Source of the DNA: Ampullaceana balthica
Taxonomy: Eukaryota > Mollusca > Gastropoda > Lymnaeidae
NCBI GenBank assembly: GCA_944989445.1
Contig: CALYLW010000121.1
Location: 604,729-668,728 of the forward strand
Direction of reading: 5' to 3'
DNA: 64,000 nt
Positions 28,801-36,250 of this stretch are shown here, one piece after another. The notes under the pieces are model-generated. The model ran no database searches and had not been told where the DNA came from. It was given only the letters and a program-made list of their open reading frames with translations. Each line of letters begins with the position of its first letter. The first letter of the stretch is position 1. A program made the translations under genes and the position numbers.

Positions 28801-31800
28801 CATGGTTGAGTATTTCTTTTTCTCTATAAGAGAAATAAATTTATTTCATTGATATTTTAGCCTTTTCAATTAGTTCTGTAATCAACAAGCACATGTTAGG
28901 TGAGTCTAATTTACTTTAAACAGGGTGTCCACCCAAATCTGGTCCAAAAAAATCCTACCAGCCACCAAAAAATCCTACCATCCAACCGACAAGTAAAAGT
29001 TATTATTCGGACAAGTAAAAGTATATATTCCACAGTACTTGCACTTGAACTTTTCACGATTTTCACTTAGTTGTTCAAGCCACTCAGAGTAAGAAGTGTC
29101 TTTTAACCAGTGTGAATTAAAATAACATTTCCCATGTTGATGGGATTGATAGTGTTTTTTGTAATAGTATACAAATTGTCAATATCTGCATAGTGAAGTA
29201 AGGAACAAAATTAAACTGACAAAAAGTAAACTAGTCTTAAGACTTTAGTCAAGAATTTGCCTACTGCAGCATACCCTAAAAAATGTTGGTTAACACACTT
29301 TAAATTGTAACCATTTAACTAGAATAGAATTTCTATATGTTTAGCACATAATTTTCAACACTGAATAGGGCTGATTTTTAATCTATTTAATCATAAAAAA
29401 TAAGCTTTGATTTGAAACAGAATCTAGATCTAAACCTATTTAAATAGTTGCTTTAATAGTTGTGACTTTGGCACACGTGACTGTTTAAATATTTTAAAAG
29501 AAATTAACTGAACTAGATCTAGATTTTAAACGTGGCTATAGGCTAAGCCTAAGGTTTTTTTCGTTTTTAATTTTTACAAAATACTAGATTAGAGAGATCT
29601 ATTGACTTCAAGCAGACAAAATGGCGACTGCTGCTAAAGCAGCTAAACAATAAGCACAAAAATCGTAGTTAACACTGCTCCCATAAATTTTTTGGAGATA
29701 TAACAAAATTAAATTAAAAACTGGAATGAATCTTCATACTTTTCTTGACGTTTTATGACCGTTTTTAAGAAAATATGTTGATTTATAAAGATACAGGGCC
29801 TTGTCAAAGTTTTGAATCGAATGGTCATTTTTTTCTCTCTTCCCCTTACTTAGAATCTAGACTAGCTATTTTAAGTATTTTGCTGTCAAACATAGATCTA
29901 TATCTGCCTTAACTTAAAAGTATCCCCCATTAAAAACTTTTACAATACTTTAATATTTGGGGGATAGATATCTATTATTTACTCAGATCATGATATATTT
30001 TTAACCAAAATCCTAATATGAATATCTAGATCTAGTATATCACACTAATTACTATTACGCGGTTACTAGATCTATACTATGGCTAAGCGTAAGTAATTTC
30101 ACAATTTCTATCTGTTTCAATCACAGTGCACTTAATGTTGACAATGCAATCTTTAACGAGAATTATTTTGTTTAATATCTGTAATTTGTTTGTATAAGTT
30201 TAGTTTTCGACTTTTGTTTTAAAACACACATTTTTTAAAAAAATTTAAAAAAATAAAAGTATAGATATATACGATATGATATCGATATGGACAGGGGACT
30301 CTGTCATAGGTAAACAACAGTTTTTATACCGCTGCGAACTATTGGTATTTCCAAACCAAAACAATGTGCAACGTGAGCTTCGTCATTCATTTATTTATAT
30401 CTTTTATCCGACCAAGAACGTTTATCCTACCGAGATTTTGTTTATCCGACCGAGGATCGTTTATCCGACCAAAATCCGACCACAAAATTTTTATCCGACT
30501 AAAATCCGACTTTCCGACTTCGGTGGTTAAATGCTTTTTACCATTATCTAATAATTTTTTATAAACTAATGAAGTATTGATTAACAATAATGAACAAGGA
30601 ATTGAATTTAATGCTCAAAACAAGTGAAATATTTTCAAGATGCTATAGATCCCTACATAATTTTCATAAAGATTCAATTAATCAAATGGCCATCCATTGC
30701 TGATACTTTTTAATGACACAACTAAAAAATCTTACAAATAAATGGAATTGTGTATTAAAGATTGAAAAATGTTGTCAAAATATTGTATCTTTAGTTTTAT
30801 TGAATATATATAAATGAAATTAAAAACAAAGTAAAGAGAATTAAAGCCAGATTTATTTTATTCTAACATGAGGCATTATAGATTTATCAAAAAATAATTA
30901 CAAATATTTACAAATAATTATTTTTTACAGTTGTGAATTTTCCATCATATATACACACAATTCTACCACAAAATTGTTATCACTTTCTGCCTAATCAGGA
31001 AAGATCAGAAATAAGTACAATACTGATGCTAAAGTTGCTACCATTCTAAAATCAATTTTCAATATGCCAATGTCCTATATCACTAGTTAATTCTGTAACA
31101 TCCACTTTGAGGAGATGTGAAAAAATGATACCACAGTCAAGAAAACTGGCTGTAGCTTGGATTATCTTAGATTAGAATAAAACTGAAGATAAACAAAACG
31201 GATGATTTGGCGGGACATTTAAAAATAAATAATAAAGTAGTAGAAAGAAATGCAGTGTCTGAAACTATTTTATGAAAACGGTATTCTGCTTGAGCATTAC
31301 TCATTACACAATATGTAGCCTATGTTTTTCAATCTATTTTCATCTACTCTCTACTGTTATAAATTATATAGTAAATTCAAATCTATTAAGTCGACGTTTT
31401 TTATTGGAACCGCCAAATGGTGAGGTCCAGCATGGCCAGCGGTCCCACGGTGGGCAAAACAAACGCGTCAAAGACACACTGAAAGCCTCACTGAAAGCGT
31501 TTGCCATCAACCCAGACACGTGGGAACGAGCTGCAATGGACCGATCCACCTGGCGCTCTTCCATCCACGAAGGTGCCAAGTCATGCGAGGCAAACGGGAT
31601 CACGGTCGCAGAAAAGAAGAGGCAAGCCCGAAAGGCCCGTGCTGTCAACCCTCCTGGAGATGCCCCACTCATCCCGTGTCCCCTCTGTTCCCGAACCTTC
31701 CGTCCAAGGATCAGCCTCATCAGCCATCTGCGCACACACAGACAGAGCCAGTCCCAGCAACCCCTCGAGGATGACTAGAGTGGTCCTCGTCAAATCAACG

Positions 31801-34800
31801 GACCAACGAACAGTTCGCTACGGCTAAGGAATGATTTTTTTAAATTTGCTTAGTTGTCGAGGCCGCGACTGTTTCTATTTATATTAATTATACAGTGGGG
31901 CCCACTTAACTCGAGCCCGGTTAACTCGTCAGCTCTATTAAGTCGACGTTTATTTCGAGCACCAAAGAGTGCCAAATTTGCAACTTAACGTTGGTTAGCT
32001 CGATCCCCGTCTGTTCACCCAGCAATGCACTTCGGCATTTTTAGTTCAAAACAGTATTGACATCTCGCTTTCTTCGAGACTTCCGGCTATTGTGTGATTC
32101 TACGAGATTTCAATAAAAATTACAGGATGTTTTTACTTTCCATATTATTCCGTTTGTTGAATATGTAATCACCAGAGGTACTCGAAAATCGCGTTAGTGG
32201 TCTTTAATCCGTTATTATTTCGCTGTGCATGTTATATTATTATTAAACTTAATTTATTTTCTGATGCATTAATCATTTTATTTTTTAAGATAAACGAATA
32301 TCTTTAGAAAAGAAAATAAAGGTTTGTATCGAGAATCGACGGTGGTTTTTATATAATTAAATTAAAAATTATTATTATTCTTTTAAAAGTTTGTTGTTGC
32401 TTTGTTACCAGTAAGATACGTGACTGTGACTAACACGCGCGTGACGGTGAAATCAAATAATTTTCTTTATATTCTAGTAGATATATAGTATACACGTCAT
32501 CACTGTTGTAGGTCGAATTCTGATAAGGTCAAGGCCGCATTTGTTACTATTTATATTACAAGTTACACGTATCATTTGATTGACGGAGGAAATTTGAGTG
32601 CGGTCTCATAGTGACAGATATCCTGCACATCAAAAGCATTAAACTTAAAATTACCATATTGATATGTTTTTTTTATTCGCCGATTCGACGGGCATTGCAA
32701 ACACGTGCCATGAGACGAGGCGAAAAATTTGACCTTTAACGCATGCGCAGACTGGTAACTTTAAAAAAAATTAAATAGAATCGAAACATGACCACAGAGA
32801 TGTAATCAAAATCATTTACTTCGGCAAAAAAAATATATATATATATATATAAAAATTCCCGACTAGTTATAACTTTTCCCGACTATTTCCCGACTTTCAA
32901 GACCGGGAAAATTATTTTAAGAATTCCCGACTGAGTGGGAACCCTGGGTTATATTTAAATTATTTAAATTGATTGCAGTCTCACCCCCATTACGTTATAT
33001 TTAAAAAGGTCCTTAAAAATTAACGGTCTTAACCTTAGGAAAGAGTGAAGAAATATTAGGGTCCCGATATTCCGATACGATTCCGATTAATCGTCCCATC
33101 ACTAATTAACGCACATCATGTATATAATTATAAAGAAATTTCAAGCGCATGTTAATATTTTTCCGCCATATTGGTTTTCGTTTAACTCGGTGATCGGTTA
33201 TCTCGGCGCCATTTTTCATACCCCGAGGCCGTCGACTTAAGCGGGTCCCACTGTAGTCTGTTTCTTGTAAAGACAAAGAAAGCTATAAAAGCATAGGACC
33301 CTGTGACCTATCGGCATTCTCTGGTCACTGGTTTATAGTGTTTCCCGCATCCAAAAAATTGATCTGCGCGAGCCGCTTAGTGAAGTACCTACGAAAGTCA
33401 TTTGATAGACATATCAAATATCAAAGATACAGGGCGATTAATCAGTCCTCAAATTCGAGTTCGGTCTTTTAGTGACAGTTTTCTTGCAAGTCAAAGGCAT
33501 TTGAGGTAAGCGTACCACATTAATATCAAAACTGATATTTTCTTTTTAAAAATGTAATTGTTATGCATTGGAAGGGGAGTACGATGAGTGTAGCTCAAAC
33601 CCTATTGGAACATGAAGGATGGCAGGACCGTCGTGTGCGCAGCAAAATTAAATAATTCCGACGAGTTGACGATTGAAAAATATCGCATTTAAATAAATTC
33701 CATTTTATCAGCACTGTTTACTCCACACCCACCCTATCCTTTCCTATATAAGCTCTTACTTTTCTCTCCTTACTTTATCTCTACTGGACTACTTGGATTT
33801 CACCGCAGCTAAGGGTGTTTTTAAAAAAAAATTTATTCGTTTCATTTGTGTACTATTTGTCCGTTGAGGAAGGCTCTTTGCCGAAACGTTAGCTGTTGTG
33901 TTACATCCTGTCAGGCCTACTAATACCCTGTTTTTATATTATACATTTACTCCGTAAGCTTTATAATTTTATTATTATTAATTTTTGATTCGCGAGTTGA
34001 CCGGCATCACACACAAGACTCAAAAGAGAGGTAAACACGACGTCACAATGGACGAGGCGGGTGTGGATTTTTTTAAACTAAGGAAAATACCTCACTAACT
34101 TTAACGAATGGTTTAACCGGTCCTCTTATTTAGAACAGTTAATCACGAGTCCAAAAAAAAATATATTAAAAAATGGACTATAAACCATCACTATTTACTT
34201 AAACTTAATTCTTTGGATAAATTTGCTGAATTGAGGGCACTGCGAAAAAGAGCTGAACGCAAGGGGGCTTTGATGTCTGCATCAGACAACCTTAGTGCTT
34301 ACTATTATGACGAAAGTTGTATCTAATAGTTTATTCACACAGTTTTGGCTTTTCGGCGCATGTTATGTAACAGCGTTATTTGGCCTAGGTACACCGCTGC
34401 TAAAGTAATGAGCCGATATCACTATATTAAGGCTAAAATGTGTAATTCTAATGCTAATAGTAAGAGTGGTGGCTGCATAGCGAAGTCAATAGTGCGCTCG
34501 CCTCACAAGCTGAGGGGCGTGGGATCTAGCCCGCGTTAAGGCCACAATAAAAATGTTGATACATGACTATCTCTAAAAAAGACCTCCGCTGACCTGAAGA
34601 GGAGATGGGCGCCGCCAAGGTCTACCAAGCCCCGAGAAAGCTCTAATGGAAACATAAGAACCCCCTACGACCACGAGGTTATGGGACACACACACACACA
34701 ATAGTAAGAGTACCAAACATTAGTTCTGAGATAATCAATTTTAATTTAAAAACTGAATTTTTAAGGTAGTACTAGTGCCGTCCAAAAAAATAAATAAATA

Positions 34801-36018
34801 ATGAATAGTAAATAGTTATAATTTTTTTGAATCCCAATTTGGGCGACTATTTTTCTTATTCTTTTTTTTTGTTTAACTTTAGGGTGTTGGCAAACCTGGT
34901 AATTGTAATTTTTGTACTGCTTATTCTTTAAAGCGGAGGCGTTGATTAAATATATTTTTTTAAATTTGGATTTTAGAATTAATAGACACATAAATAAGCC
35001 CAGATCTATTAATATCGTATTATATATCATGAATCATAATATATGCCGCAATATGTATATAAAATATAGCGACTTAGTTTTTTCGATGTGTCTGCTGCTA
35101 CAAATTGTCGTAACAATACGAAATAATTTTATTGCTACGACTAAGTCGTAGCAGTAGTTTACTGCTACGACTAGTCATAACACTAGCAAGATCCTAACTA
35201 TAAGTATAAGCCTATAAAAATAATTATATATGACTTACTAAATGTAAATGAAGTAAACAGTAAATGTAACTTAATTATTTTGCCTGTAAGTGTAAGTCAC
35301 TTATTTTATGATTAAAATTAAAAACACATAGGCCTACTAATTGAAGTAATTGAAAAGTTCTGAAGTCTGAAAAAGTCATAAAGCTAATACCAACGTGTCC
35401 CATTCACGACAATCCAATTAAAAGTGTACCTTTTTCGGTAAAAGCAAAGAGAACGGTGCGCTCGATAAATGGTATTTTTTGCTCCTATATTCTTTTTTCT
35501 CTATTTTAATTTAAAAAATAGACAACTTAACCTAACCCAGACCCTAAAACTACAACCTTAATTATGTTTATGGATAAAAATAAGTGTACGTATTCCCTTT
35601 TCAAGTGTAAAAATACAACATTTCATTCACGGAAGTACGCGCTCTGCCATAACAATGTAAATTGTAAAAAGTTGAGCGCACCGTTCTCTTTGCTTTAGCC
35701 CCTTTTTCTTATGCCTTAGCCCTGTTAGTTGTTAGCCTACGCCTTGTGCATGTATAATATTGTATAACTAGGCTAACTACTAACTTTTAGTACTTTTATT
35801 TTTATAATTTATTGTTTTACAACAAAATTAATTAGGCCTTAAATTTATTGTTAAAAAACAACGTTCACTTATTAATATTTGATGTCTAAATACCTTTCAA
35901 TTATCAATTTCGTAAGTCCTGGTAGATCATTTTTCATGAATGTTGGCGTGGGACATGAAGCATTTAATACATTTTTTACAGTAGACCAGGAAAATCCACC
36001 GTCAGATGACATCGCCAT
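76..36018 (-). CDS. UBR4: UBR4 E3 ubiquitin ligase, N-terminal half (49 exons, partial)
   Basis: UBR4 (p600) is a very large cytoplasmic N-recognin that binds destabilising N-termini and ubiquitinates substrates. Exons 5' to 3' (plus coordinates): 35894-36018, 28726-28823, 28337-28440, 27636-27765, 27014-27187, 26022-26239, 25529-25768, 25247-25306, 24664-24839, 23680-23776, 23389-23529, 23083-23206, 22773-22966, 22336-22421, 22034-22116, 21670-21755, 21235-21478, 20860-20974, 20542-20677, 18869-19025, 18597-18676, 18299-18421, 17997-18179, 17506-17628, 16424-16558, 16188-16279, 14890-15157, 14691-14772, 14416-14494, 13971-14058, 13140-13261, 12552-12658, 12347-12442, 11804-11922, 11499-11578, 11162-11353, 10048-10108, 9703-9897, 8135-8205, 7100-7247, 6512-6739, 5136-5165, 4529-4702, 2319-2600, 1810-1899, 1554-1646, 1143-1202, 729-953, 76-160. 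The lengths sum to 6499 nt, and the one spare base agrees with the split codon ending exon 49. I see no internal stop or frameshift. Identity rests on many UBR4-like blocks, for example EFx[38 protein letters not shown] and [13 protein letters not shown]. The C-terminal catalytic region lies outside the window. Individual borders may be off by a few bases, notably exons 2, 3, 5, 6, 17, 27 and 44. Confidence 0.95.
520..695 (+). mobile_element. MITE with CAATGYTCCCT-type inverted ends (copy 1)
   Basis: A 176-bp element begins CAATGCTCCCTTTAAG and ends CTTAGAAGGAACATTG, so its ends are inverted repeats. The interior holds a GCGCAGAT...TTTAGAAT segment shared with 38282-38470, 62322-62497 and 63769-63944. 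It lies in a UBR4 intron. The superfamily is not certain, because I could not find a clean target-site duplication; hAT-like is a guess. Confidence 0.6.
2319..2600 (-). CDS. UBR4: UBR4 coding exon 44
   Basis: The exon encodes [20 protein letters not shown], then [20 protein letters not shown] and [20 protein letters not shown], ending KKLTLT before a GTTAGT donor. This block is nearly invariant in animal UBR4 and follows the UBR box. The acceptor was placed at GTTAAG because it alone keeps phase 0 with exon 43 (...DQLM); an upstream TTTTAG would break the frame. Confidence 0.9.
2678..4180 (+). mobile_element. pogo/Tigger-like non-autonomous element (copy 1)
   Basis: This element of about 1.5 kb sits in the UBR4 intron before exon 44. 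It is flanked by TA on both sides (2676-2677, 4181-4182), begins CAGTCGAACCCACTTA and ends TTAACCGGTTTCGACTG. The CAGT termini and TA target site fit the pogo/Tigger branch of Tc1/mariner. It has no transposase reading frame. It carries an ACGCGCGTGACGATGAAA motif and a GCGCATGCGC palindrome also seen in the other copies. Confidence 0.75.
5136..5165 (-). CDS. UBR4: UBR4 micro-exon 42 (30 nt)
   Basis: This is a 30-nt open segment reading [10 protein letters not shown], flanked by a TTTTACAG acceptor and a GTAAGATT donor. It lies between exon 41, which ends ...LYSRLQ in phase 0, and exon 43, which begins [13 protein letters not shown] in phase 0. Including or skipping it keeps the frame, so it could be a cassette. 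Support is limited to splice signals, phase and a helix-compatible sequence. Confidence 0.5.
5277..5615 (+). mobile_element. 5'-truncated RTE-type LINE tail with target-site duplication
   Basis: The reading frame around 5345-5583 encodes [20 protein letters not shown], then [20 protein letters not shown] and a W-rich end with DRSEWKDV. This is the C-terminal tail of the endonuclease/reverse-transcriptase polyprotein of many animal RTE-like LINEs. It stops at 5583 and is followed by a short GATGATGATGATGA tail. The 14-bp flanks at 5277-5290 and 5602-5615 differ at one base and form a target-site duplication. The insertion lies in the UBR4 intron between exons 41 and 42. One stop codon sits at the start of the tail. 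Confidence 0.8.
7100..8205 (-). CDS. UBR4: UBR4 exons 39-40, UBR box zinc finger
   Basis: Exon 39 (8135-8205) and exon 40 (7100-7247) are joined through a split Trp codon. Together they encode [20 protein letters not shown], then [40 protein letters not shown] and KEDGSCK, at about residues 1675-1745. The regularly spaced Cys and His residues (CxxC, CxxCAxxCHxx[14 protein letters not shown]) are the UBR-type zinc ligands that recognise N-degrons. Every ligand I can identify is intact, so substrate recognition is probably conserved. Confidence 0.95.
8523..9175 (-). mobile_element. tRNA-derived SINE (Meta/DeuSINE-like), split by a second insertion
   Basis: Read on the minus strand, 9175-8985 starts with a tRNA-like head whose B box is GGGTTCGAGTC. 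It then has the conserved central block around GGGTACCTGACATCAGTTGG and AAGTAAAGGCGGTTGGGC, known from Meta/DeuSINE-type SINEs of marine invertebrates. The matching tail (GGTCTGAAAAGGGGACC, then CTTTACTTTAAC) is at 8560-8523. A 371-bp element at 8605-8975 separates body and tail. Head and core are recognised from memory of the family. Confidence 0.7.
8605..8975. mobile_element. Long-inverted-repeat element with 9-bp target duplication (Mutator-like?)
   Basis: Both arms are made of short repeats of the type GTGACAAAACGACAAG. They run one way at about 8611-8680 and in inverse complement at about 8850-8968. The sequence AGCCACAGC occurs immediately outside both ends (8596-8604 and 8976-8984), a perfect 9-bp duplication. 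Long arms of subterminal repeats plus a 9-bp duplication fit Mutator-like elements, but no transposase is present to confirm this. It is inserted in the SINE. Confidence 0.65.
9500..9602 (+). mobile_element. Solo right end of a second pogo/Tigger-like family
   Basis: The segment from GCCATTTTCCCTAACTCGG to GAGAGGTCCGACTGTA has the CAGTCGGACC-type terminus on the inverse strand and a flanking TA. I see no matching left end nearby. It is probably a fragment, lying in the intron between UBR4 exons 38 and 39. Confidence 0.5.
9703..9897 (-). CDS. UBR4: UBR4 coding exon 38, acidic lead-in to the UBR box
   Basis: The exon encodes [20 protein letters not shown] and ends in an acidic run, [18 protein letters not shown], followed in exon 39 by [19 protein letters not shown]. 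The acidic run directly before NKLCTFT is a hallmark of UBR4 upstream of its UBR zinc domain. Confidence 0.9.
10212..10300 (+). repeat. AT-rich dinucleotide microsatellite
   Basis: Interrupted (AT)n and (TATATATG) repeats in a UBR4 intron. No further function is visible. Confidence 0.7.
10560..10770 (+). repeat. Threefold degenerate repeat of about 70 bp
   Basis: The block GTTCAATATAATACGCAC, followed by a CGACAGACTAGCA or CTCGCAACAGGA stretch, occurs three times with divergence. The next stretch (10770-10880: GATAAACTAAAAA, TTCATTCGATCGAT) resembles parts of the 36.6-38.9 kb element, so this is probably a decayed relative. It is intronic in UBR4. Confidence 0.5.
14890..15157 (-). CDS. UBR4: UBR4 coding exon 27
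   Basis: The exon encodes [20 protein letters not shown], then [19 protein letters not shown] and the conserved [19 protein letters not shown] ending GAW, which joins [15 protein letters not shown] in exon 28. The acceptor ATAAG lacks a good pyrimidine tract. It was chosen because it restores the split Arg codon left by exon 26 (AFA-AG|A). Other AG dinucleotides lie shortly downstream, so the 5' border is the least certain part. Confidence 0.78.
15750..15902 (-). mobile_element. Penelope-like fragment with hammerhead-like motif in an inverted repeat
   Basis: On the minus strand, 15840-15811 reads TTGATGA, a GGC/GCC stem with a TCTTT loop, then GAAAC. This is the layout of the minimal hammerhead ribozymes described in Penelope-like retroelements, with the first core base changed (UUGAUGA for CUGAUGA). 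About 33 bp on each side (15755-15788 and 15867-15899, core AACATATAAACAGGGTATTA) form an inverted repeat. The arm sequence also follows the related motif at 33.9 kb. It is intronic in UBR4. Confidence 0.55.
19211..20520 (+). mobile_element. pogo/Tigger-like non-autonomous element (copy 2)
   Basis: A second copy of the element at 2678-4180, in the UBR4 intron between exons 19 and 20. It starts CAGTCGAACCCACTTATC, ends GTCGACTTAAGCGGTTTTG-ACTG, and is flanked by TA. An internal block of about 215 bp (about 19698-19915) is repeated in tandem at about 19920-20135, a copy-specific event. It has no open transposase frame. A (TA)n run follows the duplication. Confidence 0.78.
20783..20828 (-). pseudogene. 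Fragment duplicated from UBR4 exon 17 in a neighbouring intron
   Basis: The 46 bases are identical to 21373-21418 inside UBR4 exon 17 except for two substitutions. Read on the minus strand they still encode [14 protein letters not shown], compared with [14 protein letters not shown] in the real exon. The fragment lies between exons 18 and 19, 590 bp from its source in the same orientation. It has no good splice sites and is not counted as coding. Confidence 0.75.
21235..21478 (-). CDS. UBR4: UBR4 coding exon 17
   Basis: The exon encodes [20 protein letters not shown] followed by [20 protein letters not shown], typical of UBR4. The 3' border was set at GAAG|GTTGGT, because the alternative TTG|GTGACA four bases downstream would put a stop at the join with exon 18. 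The join then reads [22 protein letters not shown] 46-bp piece of this exon is repeated in a nearby intron (see findings). Confidence 0.85.
22773..23206 (-). CDS. UBR4: UBR4 exons 12-13, Ser/Asp-rich and polyproline segment
   Basis: Exon 12 (23083-23206) encodes [14 protein letters not shown], a serine run, and [16 protein letters not shown]. Exon 13 (22773-22966) encodes [20 protein letters not shown] followed by seven prolines ([12 protein letters not shown]). The order of acidic, EPILGQW and polyproline segments is the same as in vertebrate UBR4, at about residues 520-640. The segment is probably a disordered linker. Confidence 0.88.
23881..24593 (+). mobile_element. TA-flanked MITE with CAGTGTRC ends
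   Basis: A 713-bp AT-rich element starts CAGTGTACCACCGCC and ends GGGAGCACACTG, with TA on each side. Its termini are imperfect inverted repeats. The interior is non-coding. CAGT termini and a TA target suggest a Tc1/mariner-superfamily derivative. It is in the UBR4 intron between exons 9 and 10. Confidence 0.6.
26022..26239 (-). CDS. UBR4: UBR4 coding exon 6, weak donor
   Basis: The exon encodes a helical stretch beginning [20 protein letters not shown] and ending LTTRNGF. Two donors compete. GTTTGT gives the wrong phase for the next exon; GTTCAA, four bases further downstream, gives frame 0. The latter creates the join [13 protein letters not shown], which matches the UBR4 family pattern RNGF...SLPVLEPL. 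I chose it for phase and similarity, although GTTCAA is a poor donor sequence. Confidence 0.7.
27830..28205 (-). repeat. Dispersed repeat, TATATATA terminus, copy A (Helitron-like?)
   Basis: It shares GTAGCATACGCCGCAGACTTGC and TGATTGGTCGACCCCAGCG blocks with 40268-40505, 40850-41090 and 41568-41745. It ends at GAATTATATATATAGA; the inverse, TCTATATATATAATTC, is also found at about 39810. A 5'-TC followed by TATATATA resembles some molluscan Helitron termini, but no Rep/helicase or 3' hairpin was seen. It lies in the UBR4 intron between exons 3 and 4. Confidence 0.45.
28726..28823 (-). CDS. UBR4: UBR4 coding exon 2
   Basis: This exon encodes [18 protein letters not shown] followed by [14 protein letters not shown], the conserved early helical repeat region of UBR4. 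The acceptor TATAG and the donor GTGAGT are both clear. It continues in phase into 28337-28440, which encodes [20 protein letters not shown]. Intron 1 between exon 1 and this exon is about 7.1 kb, by far the largest in the visible gene. Confidence 0.85.
30405..30525 (+). repeat. Short repeats of TTTATCCGACC
   Basis: About six imperfect copies of an 11-bp TTTATCCGACC/TAAAATCCGAC unit lie in about 120 bp. They keep three frames open, which produces small spurious ORFs on both strands. Confidence 0.6.
31384..31892 (+). mobile_element. Broken pogo-like copy interrupted by a LINE 3' end
   Basis: The left piece 31390-31418 (GTCGACGTTTTTTATTGG...) and the right piece 31828-31890 match separate parts of the 2678-4180 element. 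Between them, 31419-31778 encodes a LINE ORF2 tail: [20 protein letters not shown], then [11 protein letters not shown] and a C2H2-like finger [21 protein letters not shown] ending at a stop. That finger-plus-HLRTH ending is typical of the C-terminus of animal non-LTR retrotransposons. The LINE piece is much more GC-rich than its surroundings. Confidence 0.7.
31893..33253 (+). mobile_element. pogo/Tigger-like non-autonomous element (copy 3)
   Basis: A third long copy begins CAGTGGGGCCCACTTAAC and ends AAGCGGGTCCCACTG, with TA on both sides. Its terminal repeats differ from copies 1 and 2 (GGGGCCC against CGAACCC), so it belongs to a sister subfamily. The interior retains the CGCGCGTGACG, CGCATGCGCAGAC and TTCCCGACT blocks. 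No coding frame is present. Confidence 0.75.
33700..33960 (+). mobile_element. Penelope-like terminal fragment with decayed hammerhead motif
   Basis: The stretch 33864-33890 reads TTGAGGA, a GGC/GCC stem with loop TCTTT, then GAAAC. This is the same layout as at 15.8 kb, but the core GATGA has decayed to GAGGA. It is followed by the CTAATACCCTGTTT block shared with the 15.8 kb copy. Upstream there is a TATATAAGCTC box at about 33748, possibly an old internal promoter. Confidence 0.5.
34185..34329 (+). pseudogene. Short unrecognised coding remnant
   Basis: An open frame encodes [40 protein letters not shown], then Ile and a stop at about 34325. Its composition looks protein-like rather than random, and it follows the Penelope-like terminal piece, so a transposon remnant is likely. 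I do not recognise the family. Confidence 0.25.
34473..34700 (+). mobile_element. tRNA-derived SINE ending in (CA)n
   Basis: The head has an A-box-like TAGCGAAGTCAATAG and a B-box-like GGGATCTAGCCC about 45 bases later, as in a tRNA-type pol III promoter. About 150 bp of body (GACCTCCGCTGACCTGAAG...) follows, ending in a short CA repeat at 34684-34699. It lies in UBR4 intron 1. Confidence 0.6.
35390..35715. mobile_element. Inverted-repeat element (MITE-like)
   Basis: AAAGCAAAGAGAACGGTGCG at 35441-35460, continuing CTC, is a perfect inverse complement of 35674-35697. About 200 bp of AT-rich non-coding DNA lies between. The outer flanks (CCTTTTTCGGT and CCCCTTTTTCTT) extend the repeat imperfectly. 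It is close to the UBR4 promoter side of intron 1. Confidence 0.55.
35894..36018 (-). CDS. UBR4: UBR4 coding exon 1 (start codon)
   Basis: The start ATG is at 36018-36016, with another in-frame ATG two codons later. The exon encodes MAMSSDGG, a short variable head, then a block ending in LTKLIIER before a GTATTT donor. The joined codon AG|A and the following [18 protein letters not shown] of exon 2 align with the N-terminus of animal UBR4 (pattern ELPQLV...E..LHHE...FY.SFVALS). The frame stays open for some distance upstream, so a 5' extension is possible, but the family position of this block favours this start. Confidence 0.8.
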
Positions 36019-36250
36019 TTCGGTGAGCTTATGAACTATTGCTAAGAAAATTGTAACTGTGTAATGTGAAAAGCTGAAGCCAAACGTAACATCTGGAAAG
36101 TTGTGTAGATATTTATTGGAATTATTTATTTTCGTATAATTTGCTGTGAATACAACACGCTATCTTCATTTAAGTAATTAAATCTATTTTTGAATAGATA
36201 TTCAGATATGTCCATCTAAGTAATTTGACTTTAAAAAGTAATGTCATTTG
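36019..36250 (-). promoter_or_regulatory. Probable UBR4 5' UTR and promoter region
   Basis: This is the sequence immediately upstream of the UBR4 start codon. It is AT-rich, with no TATA box in a convincing position and no CpG cluster. A CTTAG about 30 bases before the ATG could be a 3' splice site of a 5' UTR intron. The assignment rests on position only. Confidence 0.35.

Larger units (their letters stand above)
28824..35893 (-). other. UBR4 intron 1 (7.07 kb), transposon-rich
   Basis: This is the longest intron in the window. From the left it holds non-coding AT-rich DNA (28.8-30.3 kb) and a run of TTTATCCGACC repeats (30.40-30.52 kb). Next come a broken pogo-like copy carrying a LINE tail (31.38-31.89 kb) and a full pogo-like copy (31.89-33.25 kb). 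Then follow a Penelope-like piece (33.7-34.0 kb), a tRNA-derived SINE (34.47-34.70 kb), a small palindrome (35.14 kb) and an inverted-repeat element (35.39-35.72 kb). First introns often hold regulatory DNA, but nothing specific is visible. Confidence 0.7.

Noticed and set aside
31272..31420. N-terminal part of the 168-codon ORF ending in the LINE tail
   Set aside because: The first 45 codons are intron and pogo-element sequence that happens to be in frame; only the part after about 31419 is LINE-derived.
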